The notes below the pieces were generated by a model, which was not told the DNA's origin, searched no databases, and worked only from the letters and a program-made list of their open reading frames with translations. A stretch of 64,000 bases of DNA from an uncultured Lachnoclostridium sp. Lineage in GTDB: Bacteria > Bacillota > Clostridia > Lachnospirales > Lachnospiraceae. Both the position numbers and the translations under genes were made by a program. The stretch is from contig CAKNJS010000001.1 of the NCBI GenBank assembly GCA_930986645.1, forward strand, positions 124,001 to 188,000. Reading direction: 5' to 3'. Of this stretch, positions 26,458-34,890 are shown piece after piece (within the stretch, counting starts at the first letter, position 1; the number at the start of each line of letters is the position of its first letter).

Positions 26458-27447
26458 ATGTACAATGCATCAGAAAAAAGATATGAAAATATGGCATACA
26501 ACCGTTGCGGCAACAGCGGTTTGAAGCTTCCGGCAGTATCGCTGGGGCTCTGGCACAATTTCGGCGATACTGGAGCTTACGAGACTATGAAACAGATCTG
26601 TTTTACCGCATTTGACAACGGTGTTACCCATTTCGACCTTGCGAACAATTATGGGCCGGAGCCCGGAAGCGCAGAGAAAAATTTCGGCAGGATATTAAAA
26701 GAGGAGCTGGGACAGTACCGTGATGAGCTTATCATCAGCACGAAAGCCGGATATGATATGTGGCCGGGACCTTACGGGAACTGGGGCAGCAGAAAATATC
26801 TGCTGGCAAGTCTGGATCAGAGCCTGAAACGCATGGGGCTTGAGTATGTGGATATCTTCTATCATCACCGTATGGATCCGGAAACGCCGCTGGAGGAGAC
26901 GATGGGAGCGCTCGCACAGGCGGTCGCATCCGGGAAAGCGCTTTATGCCGGCCTGTCCAATTATGACGGAGAGACTCTGGAGAGAGCGGCGGCGATTCTT
27001 GAAGAGCTTCGGTGCCCGTTTATTATCAATCAGAACCGATACTCCATTTTTGACCGTACTATCGAGAACAATGGATTGAAAGAGACGGCAGCCCGGCTTC
27101 GAAAAGGAATTACAGCGTTCAGCCCGCTTGCACAGGGGCTGCTGACAAACCGGTATTTAAACGGGATCCCGGAGGACAGCCGCATCATGACAGACGGGAG
27201 GTTTCTCAAAAAAGAGGCACTTACGGAGGAGCGCCTCCAGCAGATCCGCAGTCTTAACGGGATTGCGGCGGGAAGAGGACAGACACTTGCCGAGATGGCA
27301 CTGAGCTGGGTGCTCCGCGACGGAATCGTGACAAGCGTGCTTGTCGGAGCGTCCAGACCTGAGCAGGTGCTTGACGATATCAAGGCAATACAAAATATCG
27401 AATTCAGTCAGGAGGAACTGATAAAGATAGACAGTGTAACCTTGTAA
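26458..27447 (+). CDS. Aldo/keto reductase (YghZ/Gpr-like)
   Basis: An NAD(P)H-dependent oxidoreductase of the AKR superfamily. FDLANNYGPEPGSAE carries the catalytic Asp/Tyr, IISTKAGYDMWPGPYGNWGSRK and EYVDIFYHHRMDPETPLEETM are the strongly conserved blocks of the YghZ (L-glyceraldehyde-3-phosphate reductase) branch, and SVLVGASRPEQV near the end binds the cofactor. The 330-residue length fits. The ATG at 26458 has GGAGG seven bases upstream. It appears to be a single gene 54 bases after yaaA. Confidence 0.92.
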   Translation: MYNASEKRYENMAYNRCGNSGLKLPAVSLGLWHNFGDTGAYETMKQICFTAFDNGVTHFDLANNYGPEPGSAEKNFGRILKEELGQYRDELIISTKAGYDMWPGPYGNWGSRKYLLASLDQSLKRMGLEYVDIFYHHRMDPETPLEETMGALAQAVASGKALYAGLSNYDGETLERAAAILEELRCPFIINQNRYSIFDRTIENNGLKETAARLRKGITAFSPLAQGLLTNRYLNGIPEDSRIMTDGRFLKKEALTEERLQQIRSLNGIAAGRGQTLAEMALSWVLRDGIVTSVLVGASRPEQVLDDIKAIQNIEFSQEELIKIDSVTL

Positions 27448-27528
27448 TCTCAGCTGATTCGTGATACTCTGATTTATAGGAATGAATGACACCTGAATAA
27501 TATGGCGTGAATCAAGGAGGGAAAGAAT

Positions 27529-28200
27529 ATGGCAAGATACGTAAAGGATATCACACTCAATAAGCCGGATGATTTTGTGGCATTTATTGTGAATGATTAT
27601 CTGCAGAAAAACAGATTTGTTATGTCGGACTGGAAAGGCGAGCCGGCATACCGCGCCGGCGACGGAGTGGTCGAAGGATATAAATATCTGAAGTGGTCAT
27701 ATGCCGGCGGAGTCTTTCATCTCGAAGCGTGGCTGAAGGGAACAGCCGGCGGAGAGTGGGATTTGGACGGTTTCGTGGGCATCGCCATGAAAAAACCATA
27801 TAAAAGCAGTCTGGAGCAGCTTTTTAATGCGCTTCAGCAGGAGATACCGGCACAGCCGGGGACCGCAACACAGAACGGCAGCATACCGCCGCAGGGAAAT
27901 GCAGGGCAGCAGTACAGCACCCCGAACCCGCAGCCTCAGCCGATTCCCGTGCGCACGGTGGACAATACAGGCGCGGCGGTTATCGCTCTTGTGCTCGGAA
28001 TTCTCAGTGTAATTATCGGTATCTTTGTACCGCTGATCGGTGTGATCCTTGGAATTATCGGAATTTCACAGGCGAGAATGGGCTCCGGCTCAAGCAAAGC
28101 CGGAATGGCAAAAGCGGGTAAAGTGCTCAGTATTATCGGAATCTGTATCTCAGCTGGCGGCTGGCTGTTGAATATTGTGCTGACAGCGGCAATGTTTTAG
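27529..28200 (+). CDS. DUF4190-type membrane protein
   Basis: The first ~105 residues are soluble and of unknown fold, followed by a Gln/Pro/Asn-rich linker. The last ~75 residues contain two hydrophobic segments with AAVIALVLGILSVIIGIFVPLIGVI and GIIGISQARMGS, the arrangement of the DUF4190 domain, where a small membrane hairpin anchors a soluble portion. The function is unknown. AAGGAGG lies upstream of the ATG and a strong terminator follows, so it is probably monocistronic. Confidence 0.75.
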   Translation: MARYVKDITLNKPDDFVAFIVNDYLQKNRFVMSDWKGEPAYRAGDGVVEGYKYLKWSYAGGVFHLEAWLKGTAGGEWDLDGFVGIAMKKPYKSSLEQLFNALQQEIPAQPGTATQNGSIPPQGNAGQQYSTPNPQPQPIPVRTVDNTGAAVIALVLGILSVIIGIFVPLIGVILGIIGISQARMGSGSSKAGMAKAGKVLSIIGICISAGGWLLNIVLTAAMF

Positions 28201-28243
28201 AACGCAGAATACTCTGTTTGCAAGACAGATCATAAATATTTTT

Positions 28244-28272
28244 CTCCCCGCTTCACGGCGGGGAGTTTTGTT
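28244..28272 (+). terminator. Rho-independent terminator
   Basis: CTCCCCGC and GCGGGGAG form an 8-bp GC-rich stem (loop TTCACG), followed by TTTTGTT. It isolates the DUF4190 gene from the accessory operon that starts at 28326. Confidence 0.92.
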
Positions 28273-28325
28273 AAGGACTGTATATTTCCAGTTAAGGCGT
28301 GTCAGCTGCGCCGCAGGAGGGCGAT

Positions 28326-28874
28326 ATGAAAAAAGCAAGAAAAAGACCGGCAGTTGTTCAGGCATACAGACTTGGAGAAGAGAACAGTGTAGTCGATGAA
28401 CTGACAGCGGAAGGTGAGATCCGGCTGAGAGGGGACGGAACTTTTGAGGTATTTTCAACAGAGGCTGTGGGAACTAAGGGAGAAATCGCACATACGGGAG
28501 ATTATATCAAACTTGATTCTTATGGCAGCCCTTACCCGAACAGTGCAGAATATTTTGAGAAAAACCACAGTCATATTGCAGCAGAATTTTATGAACAGCG
28601 GTCAAATGAAGTGTCCGTATGGATGTACGGAGATCCGATGTGCCCCGAGATCCGTTATCTTATGGAGAACAGGCATCTTACATTTCATGAGGATGATCCG
28701 GACAAATATTTCCGGGCGCCGTTGTGGGGAACAATCCTGTACGCTGCGAAAGATGCAGTGATTGTTTTTTACCGCATTGTGAGGGATGAAAGCGACCAGA
28801 TTACGGATGAAGAGTTTAATTTTGTTGAAAGAAAAGAGTTCGATAAGACTTATGAACTGCTTTCAGACGGATAA
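28326..28874 (+). CDS. Small PGDYG-like protein heading the accessory operon
   Basis: The N-terminal half reads ARKRPAVVQAYRL and later HTGDYIKLDSYGSPYPNSAEYFEKN, which resembles small phage and bacterial proteins with a GDY/GDW-IxxGxxGExYP core (PGDYG-type). Their function is unknown. The C-terminal half has no motif I know. GGAGG lies five bases before ATG 28326, while the track's earlier start lacks a good site. It lies about 60 bases ahead of the next gene and, after a terminator, is the likely first gene of the kinase/RyR operon. Confidence 0.65.
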   Translation: MKKARKRPAVVQAYRLGEENSVVDELTAEGEIRLRGDGTFEVFSTEAVGTKGEIAHTGDYIKLDSYGSPYPNSAEYFEKNHSHIAAEFYEQRSNEVSVWMYGDPMCPEIRYLMENRHLTFHEDDPDKYFRAPLWGTILYAAKDAVIVFYRIVRDESDQITDEEFNFVERKEFDKTYELLSDG

Positions 28875-28934
28875 ATGATGAAAAAATAAAAAATACCGGG
28901 GTGTGTATCATGGATTATGAGAAAGGAGAAGCAG

Positions 28935-30887
28935 ATGGCGGGCGGTCGTGTGTTTTCCGGATATACAAAAGCAATTGACGAGGAGAGAGAATCGTGGTAC
29001 CGGGAGCTTGCAGGCGAAAAGATGGAGTGGGAAGATCTTGCCGCTTCAAAAACTACAAATGATCTGCTGAGAAAATTTTATTTTGTTCCGCTGTATGAGT
29101 ATCTTACAAAATATCTTCTGTATGTTTGGGAGGGGAGAACAGAGAAAGAGAAGGTCTGCGGCGGAACTGTAGATGAGCTGGTGAATCATGTAAGACTTGT
29201 TTTCCGGCAGAACGGAATGCCGGAGGAAAAATGTTCGCAGACCCATATCCGGGAAATGCTTACAACGGAGTGGAACAGAACATGGGATGGCTTTGACAGA
29301 GCTGCAGCCAGCCGGATTTTTGAGCTGGGGCTGGGGCTGGGTCTCCCGGCGGAAGATGTGGAGTCGCTTCTGCAGAAGGCAGTAAAGCGTGCCGGATTTA
29401 ATTATTATAATCCGGAAGAACTGATGGTGTACTGTGCGCTCCGGTTTTCTTCAAAAGAACATTATAGATGCTGGCAGGCTTTACTGAGAGATTATAGTAA
29501 GGTTATTCCCGAGGGAGGCGGAGCTCAGAAGGTATATCACGGCAGCACGGCGGATGTGAGAGACCGGATGCAGGAAGGTCTGGAAAGAAGTGCGGCAGGA
29601 GCAGGGCTGTACAGTACAGAAGAATGCGAGCCGGGAACTATGAATCCGGAACTGGAGAGATTTTTTGCATGGCATAAATCTGCAGTGCCGGACAGCAGGA
29701 CAGCGGCTGTTGTATTTACAGAACTTATGGAGCAGTTTACCGGAGATCATGCACAGGACATTCTGGATTTTAAGAGGGCAGACAGAAGTACGGAGGAATT
29801 TGCGGAGACTGTATTGAAAGTAGAGTACGATGCCCAATGTGAGATCAGTCTGCCTGCCGGTTCGGTGTTCTATGCACTTAAGGGACGTGAAAAGCGGAAA
29901 GTATGTTTTGTGCTGGAGGAGGACATGGTACTGCCGCATCGTGAAACAGTTGAAGCAGTGATTCCGGTGGAAGGGACGGAAACATATGCGGTGTGCCTGT
30001 CTAAAAAGTCAACACCCGGATATGCGGGAAAGGGAGTGCCGATGCGGCCGGAACAGTCAGCACTGAACGCCGGAGTATTCAGCGCCTGTACTGCCACCAC
30101 GCTTAAATATACCGGCCGGGCAGGTGAAATGAGACGTGCCGGGGGAGATATATGTGCCGTATGCTGTCCGGGGACGGAGATACCGGCAGGCACTGTGTTT
30201 TCCATCGGAACTTATTCATATAGAACGCTGGAGCACTGCAGGGCAGCGGCATTCGGAGATGTTCGGGTACGTTCCGTGTCACCCAGCAGAGAAGGCAGGA
30301 TTATTGCGGAAACAGGAGAAGTCCGCTATATGGAACATAAGCCGGAAGGAATACTTGCCGTATCAAACAGAAAGCCGGTCCGGCGGAAGAAGACAACAGA
30401 TAAGATTACGAAAGAACTGTTCAGGGACTTCCTGTATGTAAAGGACGCACAGCGCCTTGGCGCCAGTGAGAGGCGGATCGACGGTAATCTGCTCGGCCAG
30501 TGGTTTATGGAGACAGAAATCACATCTGTCCGATTTTCTAATATACAAAAACAGGCGGGCGGAGCAAAAACGCTTAAGAGAAATATAATGGAAAATTCTG
30601 AAGTGCGCAGATGCGACATTATTACTCTGGCGTTTCTGAATTTTTGTATGGATACGGATGAACAGCCCGTGGAAGAGTACGTGATGGAGGCAGATCCGGA
30701 AGCGGTTTATCAGGATTTTGTGGTATATGTGAACCGGTATCTGAGAAGATGCGGTATGATGCCGTTTTATCTGCAGAATCCCTATGAATGTATGCTGGCG
30801 TATCTGATTCAGACAGATACACCTGTTGATTCCCTCAGAAATATGTGGAAGATCGCTAATGCGGGAAAGGAAAGTTCAGATGACTGA
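28935..30887 (+). CDS. Unrecognised ~650-residue protein of the kinase/RyR operon
   Basis: I do not recognise this protein. It has no membrane segment or signal peptide. The first third is helical and charged. From about residue 205 the text KVYHGSTADV...GLYSTEE, followed by CEISLPAGSVFYAL, is faintly like the beginning and LPxGxxF strand of ADP-ribosyltransferase folds, and a second LPxG-type strand (EIPAGTVFSIG) occurs later; this is a weak resemblance only. The last ~170 residues are again helical. The track begins six codons earlier; MAGGRVFSGY follows GAAAGGAG and is preferred. It ends overlapping the kinase-like gene by eight bases, so the products are made together. Confidence 0.6.
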   Translation: MAGGRVFSGYTKAIDEERESWYRELAGEKMEWEDLAASKTTNDLLRKFYFVPLYEYLTKYLLYVWEGRTEKEKVCGGTVDELVNHVRLVFRQNGMPEEKCSQTHIREMLTTEWNRTWDGFDRAAASRIFELGLGLGLPAEDVESLLQKAVKRAGFNYYNPEELMVYCALRFSSKEHYRCWQALLRDYSKVIPEGGGAQKVYHGSTADVRDRMQEGLERSAAGAGLYSTEECEPGTMNPELERFFAWHKSAVPDSRTAAVVFTELMEQFTGDHAQDILDFKRADRSTEEFAETVLKVEYDAQCEISLPAGSVFYALKGREKRKVCFVLEEDMVLPHRETVEAVIPVEGTETYAVCLSKKSTPGYAGKGVPMRPEQSALNAGVFSACTATTLKYTGRAGEMRRAGGDICAVCCPGTEIPAGTVFSIGTYSYRTLEHCRAAAFGDVRVRSVSPSREGRIIAETGEVRYMEHKPEGILAVSNRKPVRRKKTTDKITKELFRDFLYVKDAQRLGASERRIDGNLLGQWFMETEITSVRFSNIQKQAGGAKTLKRNIMENSEVRRCDIITLAFLNFCMDTDEQPVEEYVMEADPEAVYQDFVVYVNRYLRRCGMMPFYLQNPYECMLAYLIQTDTPVDSLRNMWKIANAGKESSDD

Positions 30888-33800
30888 GCCAAGAGACAGA
30901 ATATCCCTTCATGCCGGAGATGAGCTGGAACTGAAGTTCCATGCCGGCGGAGGGCAGAAATATACACAGAAAGCGGTTGTGGAAGAACGAATCGGAAGCG
31001 GCGCATCCTGTCTGACATATATTGTCCGTCTTTATACAGATGAAAGAAACAGTTCACGGATGATCATGAAAGAATTCTATCCGATCTCCGGACGGGAGGA
31101 GTTTCAGATACAGAGGGACGGAACGAGATTAATGGTATCTGAGGAGACCCGGAATAATAAGACATATCAGCATATGCTGGAAGGGTTCCGGCAGGCATAC
31201 CGGACACAGGTGGAGCTTTCGGACAGCGGGGCGATGGAAGTAATGGTGCGTCCTTATCATATGGCTGAATACGGTGACTCGTGTTATATACTCAGCGATA
31301 TGCATCTGGGGACAATTCTTGCCCGCTCTCATGTGGAAACTCTGCCGGATAAACTGCGGCTTATGTACCGGACAGCCGAAGCAGTGCAGCTGCTCAATGA
31401 ACAGGGGTATCTGTATATTGATCTGAATCCGTCCAATATTCTGTGGATCCCGTCACAGCAGTCTGTAAAACTGTTTGACGTGGACAGTATTATACCGCGG
31501 GACGGTCTTGATGAAGTACACAGTATTCGGGTTACTTATCCGTATACACCGCCGGAACTGGAAGAACTGAATGAGTGGTTTGATGTGAATAAAGCCGTTT
31601 TCCTGAAACCTTCGTGGGACGTGTATTGTCTCGGACTGGTATTCTTTGAACTGCTTATGGGAAGATTCCCGACGGAGCAGGAACTGAAGAGAGGCTGTGG
31701 GGACGGGTATGAAGCAGACCGGGTCTGCAGGCAGCACGGCAGTGCAGATCCGGAAGCGGCAGCTCTGCTGCGCAGAATACTGGAAAGGTCTTTGAGCGGA
31801 AGCTTCCGGATGCGCTATCCGTCGGCAAAAGAAATGTGTCTTGATCTGAACCGTCTAAAAAAAATGCTGGATGCTCAGGAGTTTATTCCGAAGAAAGAAT
31901 ATGTGCGGGCTAATTATATGATGCAGTCATATCATATTCTCGATAAATGGCCGGCATATGAATATACGCTTAAAGAGGAAGGCTGTGAGGTGCTCGATAT
32001 AGCCATATGCGGGAAAAAGCCGCTTAGAGAACCCTTTTTCAAAGCAGTGTTTTCCTGTGTGCATATGCCGGAAATGAAGCTTCGGATTCGTCTCTGTTCG
32101 GATGACGCAGCGGAGTTTCTTGAAAAACAGAAAAGAGAGAACCCGGCACTGAGCCGGACAGTTCATATATATCTTGAGGATAAATGTGTCTGGGATGAAG
32201 CGGACAGGATTGCAGCGGGGCCTCTGATCTGTGCGGAACCGCTGGCAGAAATCCGTCTGTACGAGAAGAGCCGGGAGGAAATGCTGGCGGATGACGCTGC
32301 GTTTATCAAAAAAATAAAGTCAAGGTATCTGCTTCTGCTCTGGAATGACACCGGTGATATGATCAGGCTGCAGAATGACGTTTCACAGGGCACCGCTGTG
32401 CCTCCTGTAACTGATGTAAAAAACTGTTCCTGTTATGATGAGGAACTGTTCGGAACAAAGATTATGAAAAGGGCGCTGAATGTTCATGCATTTTATTACA
32501 GAGGGACACATGAAAGGGCTTCCCGGGAAGAGATCAGGGAATCTTTTGAGAATAATGTCTATAATATGGAGTCTTCTATGAGAAGCGCCCTCTCAGTAAG
32601 ATACAAGCTTGGGGCGGCAGGTATCGGAAAAGAATGTGAAAATCCCGGAGAGGAATTCTACCGCCGGGTATTTGCGGCAGGCGTACAGACAGAAAAACAA
32701 GCCTATGTCTTAAGTAATCTGGAACATTTAAGCTGGTGCGCCTACATGGTCATAAACGGTTGGGATCTTCCGACCGACAGTGAACTGGAAGCGTATGCCT
32801 TTACCGGAGAAAATGATTTTAAAGACATAGAGCGCCGGCTTCATCCCTGCCTTAGGGCAAGCAGGCCGGGAAACCGTCTGAAACTGCTTGAAAAAAAGCA
32901 GTGGGACAGACAGAAACTGCCGGGAAAGGTGAGGAGCGGACTGGATGATCTGGAACTTATGTGTCTGAAACTTCATCAGACTGCGCGGAGAAAGACAAGG
33001 GAAATCCGGCCGGAAGTAAATGCGCTGTGTGACCGTCTGGAGCGCAGGCTGGGCAGATGGACAGACGAGAGGCTTCAGGAGGCATTCCGCTGGCTTGTTA
33101 CAGTCAGGGAACGTGCCTTTGCAGGAGAAAGCAATGCGGAACTTGTATGGAATCAGGCGATGAGACAGCTTGTCCGCCTGTGCGGTGAGATATGCAGGCA
33201 TGACCGTGTTGTGCGGGAAGAGCTGAAACGCCTTGACAATAAGATGCGGGCAGTGCATGAGTATAATGCTTTCCATGATTATAAAAAGGCGGATGAGGAT
33301 ATTGTGAGGGGAATTCCCGGAATCCTCTCGGAAGGAAGGATAAAGACTATAGTAAGGCCTTATCTTCAGGGAAGAGAAAACCATTGGAAGAATATTCTTT
33401 CCACCCTGTTTCTGGAACCGGAAGAGACGGTGTTTATCCCTGTAGAAGGGGACGAAATTGATGTGGAGTTCTACAATGAGTTTTTGCGTTCCCGCGGATG
33501 CGATGCAAGAATTTCCATATGCGGCATGGAGGATACTGCATATATCGGAAAAGACTGTGCCGTAGATGTGACCGGTCTGGATGCAGAGGAGCTGGCGGGA
33601 GTTTCCAGATATCCCGCACTGCGGGACAGGCATCGCATTATGGTCAAGAACCGGAAACTGATCGGACTTGACGATCCTGCTGTGGAAATGTATGCGAGAA
33701 AAATTCATCTGACCGTGGAAGAAGTATTCTATCTTTTCGAGGCCTGTATGGATTCCGACAGAAAGGAAAATGCGATCCTCGGACTCAGCTCAAGATATCA

Positions 33801-34890
33801 TGGAATCTGGAATGCATATAAGGAAATCGGTCCCCGGGGATGGAAAAAGCTGATCGAGCAGCTGGTCCATGCTGAAAAGGAGAAGACAGTAATATTTGCA
33901 GCGGGGGACAGAGAAAGAAATAAAGCTTATGCGACAGAACCTGTCAGCGGCAGGGCACTCATTCTGACGGGGCTGGATCTTGTATTTGCAGGATGTCTGG
34001 AGAATGGTCTGATCAGTGCATACCGGCTCCCCGGTGAAGAAGATGACCTGCCGGTGGAATTTTCTACGGACAGCGGAAATGTGGCAGCAGTGCTTGAAAA
34101 TCTGTCCCTTCAGGCAGACGAAGCTCCTCTCCGGCACAGATACGTATTTGAGCACGGTGAGAAAAAGACACAGGGTATGCAGGAAGCACAGAAATATTAT
34201 CTGGTAAGAGACAGGTCACTGTATGTCAGCCTCTTCTGCAGAGAGGGCGCCGTGCCGGAGCCTGCAGAAAACGGCGCCGCATCGTCAGCGTTTATTGGCG
34301 AAAGCCTGCATATACTGGAACAACACGGCCTTCAGGGAGCAGGAGGCCGCCAGAACCTGATCCAGAAGCTCCGGATCGCCTCGGAAGAGGAGGAGACGCA
34401 CATTACTTTTAAGTACGCATCGGAAGCGGTGAGAGCATGTCTTCAGAGAGAGGGAAATATTCTGGAGGCAATGATATATTTTACTTGTCTTGAAATGGGG
34501 ATATTTGACGATCTGAATATTAATTCCGAATTCAGCTGGAACAGATCGGTTCCCGGCAGAGATGACGGCCATATTGTCAATAATGAGATAGACATCATCG
34601 GTACAAAAAATATGAAAACTTATTTTATCTCAGCTAAAATGACGATGCCGGAGACGGCGCATCTCACGGAAATTAAGTATTTTGCCGATCATTTCGGAAT
34701 AGACGGTCAGGCAGTGCTGGTCACATCCAACAGCCGGACAGCGGATGATGCCGTACAGGGAGCGGACAGCCGGGCTGTGAGGAGCCGTCTGATGGGAGTA
34801 AAATATATCAACAGAACCGTTATCGATGAGGGAAAACTGGGAGACGCCATAAGGAATATTGCAGAACAGAGGGAGGAAAGTGTTTTATGA
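30880..34890 (+). CDS. Ser/Thr kinase-like - RyR-like - CARF/Card1-like nuclease fusion
   Basis: This is a 1336-residue cytoplasmic protein. Residues about 30-325 form a eukaryotic-like kinase: glycine loop IGSGASCLTY, lysine in MKEFYP, catalytic YIDLNPSNILW and FDVDS in place of DFG. About 550-675 contains LEHLSWCAYMVINGW...LHPCL, a RyR-type domain. Residues about 870-1010 (FIPVEG, CAVDVTGLDAEE, LTVEEVFYLF) may be a CARF-like sensor. The last ~145 residues read GNILEAMIYFTCLEMG, NNEIDIIGTKN, YFISAK and AVLVTSNSR, the pattern of the DUF1887/Card1 PD-(D/E)XK nuclease. The start at 30880 overlaps the previous stop; the track's earlier start would overlap it far more. No CRISPR array or cas gene is in the window. 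Confidence 0.7.
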   Translation: MTEPRDRISLHAGDELELKFHAGGGQKYTQKAVVEERIGSGASCLTYIVRLYTDERNSSRMIMKEFYPISGREEFQIQRDGTRLMVSEETRNNKTYQHMLEGFRQAYRTQVELSDSGAMEVMVRPYHMAEYGDSCYILSDMHLGTILARSHVETLPDKLRLMYRTAEAVQLLNEQGYLYIDLNPSNILWIPSQQSVKLFDVDSIIPRDGLDEVHSIRVTYPYTPPELEELNEWFDVNKAVFLKPSWDVYCLGLVFFELLMGRFPTEQELKRGCGDGYEADRVCRQHGSADPEAAALLRRILERSLSGSFRMRYPSAKEMCLDLNRLKKMLDAQEFIPKKEYVRANYMMQSYHILDKWPAYEYTLKEEGCEVLDIAICGKKPLREPFFKAVFSCVHMPEMKLRIRLCSDDAAEFLEKQKRENPALSRTVHIYLEDKCVWDEADRIAAGPLICAEPLAEIRLYEKSREEMLADDAAFIKKIKSRYLLLLWNDTGDMIRLQNDVSQGTAVPPVTDVKNCSCYDEELFGTKIMKRALNVHAFYYRGTHERASREEIRESFENNVYNMESSMRSALSVRYKLGAAGIGKECENPGEEFYRRVFAAGVQTEKQAYVLSNLEHLSWCAYMVINGWDLPTDSELEAYAFTGENDFKDIERRLHPCLRASRPGNRLKLLEKKQWDRQKLPGKVRSGLDDLELMCLKLHQTARRKTREIRPEVNALCDRLERRLGRWTDERLQEAFRWLVTVRERAFAGESNAELVWNQAMRQLVRLCGEICRHDRVVREELKRLDNKMRAVHEYNAFHDYKKADEDIVRGIPGILSEGRIKTIVRPYLQGRENHWKNILSTLFLEPEETVFIPVEGDEIDVEFYNEFLRSRGCDARISICGMEDTAYIGKDCAVDVTGLDAEELAGVSRYPALRDRHRIMVKNRKLIGLDDPAVEMYARKIHLTVEEVFYLFEACMDSDRKENAILGLSSRYHGIWNAYKEIGPRGWKKLIEQLVHAEKEKTVIFAAGDRERNKAYATEPVSGRALILTGLDLVFAGCLENGLISAYRLPGEEDDLPVEFSTDSGNVAAVLENLSLQADEAPLRHRYVFEHGEKKTQGMQEAQKYYLVRDRSLYVSLFCREGAVPEPAENGAASSAFIGESLHILEQHGLQGAGGRQNLIQKLRIASEEEETHITFKYASEAVRACLQREGNILEAMIYFTCLEMGIFDDLNINSEFSWNRSVPGRDDGHIVNNEIDIIGTKNMKTYFISAKMTMPETAHLTEIKYFADHFGIDGQAVLVTSNSRTADDAVQGADSRAVRSRLMGVKYINRTVIDEGKLGDAIRNIAEQREESVL

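Noticed and set aside
32728-33708. 326-codon minus-strand ORF
   Set aside because: It is antisense to the kinase-RyR-nuclease gene, has no ribosome binding site and shows shadow-like composition.
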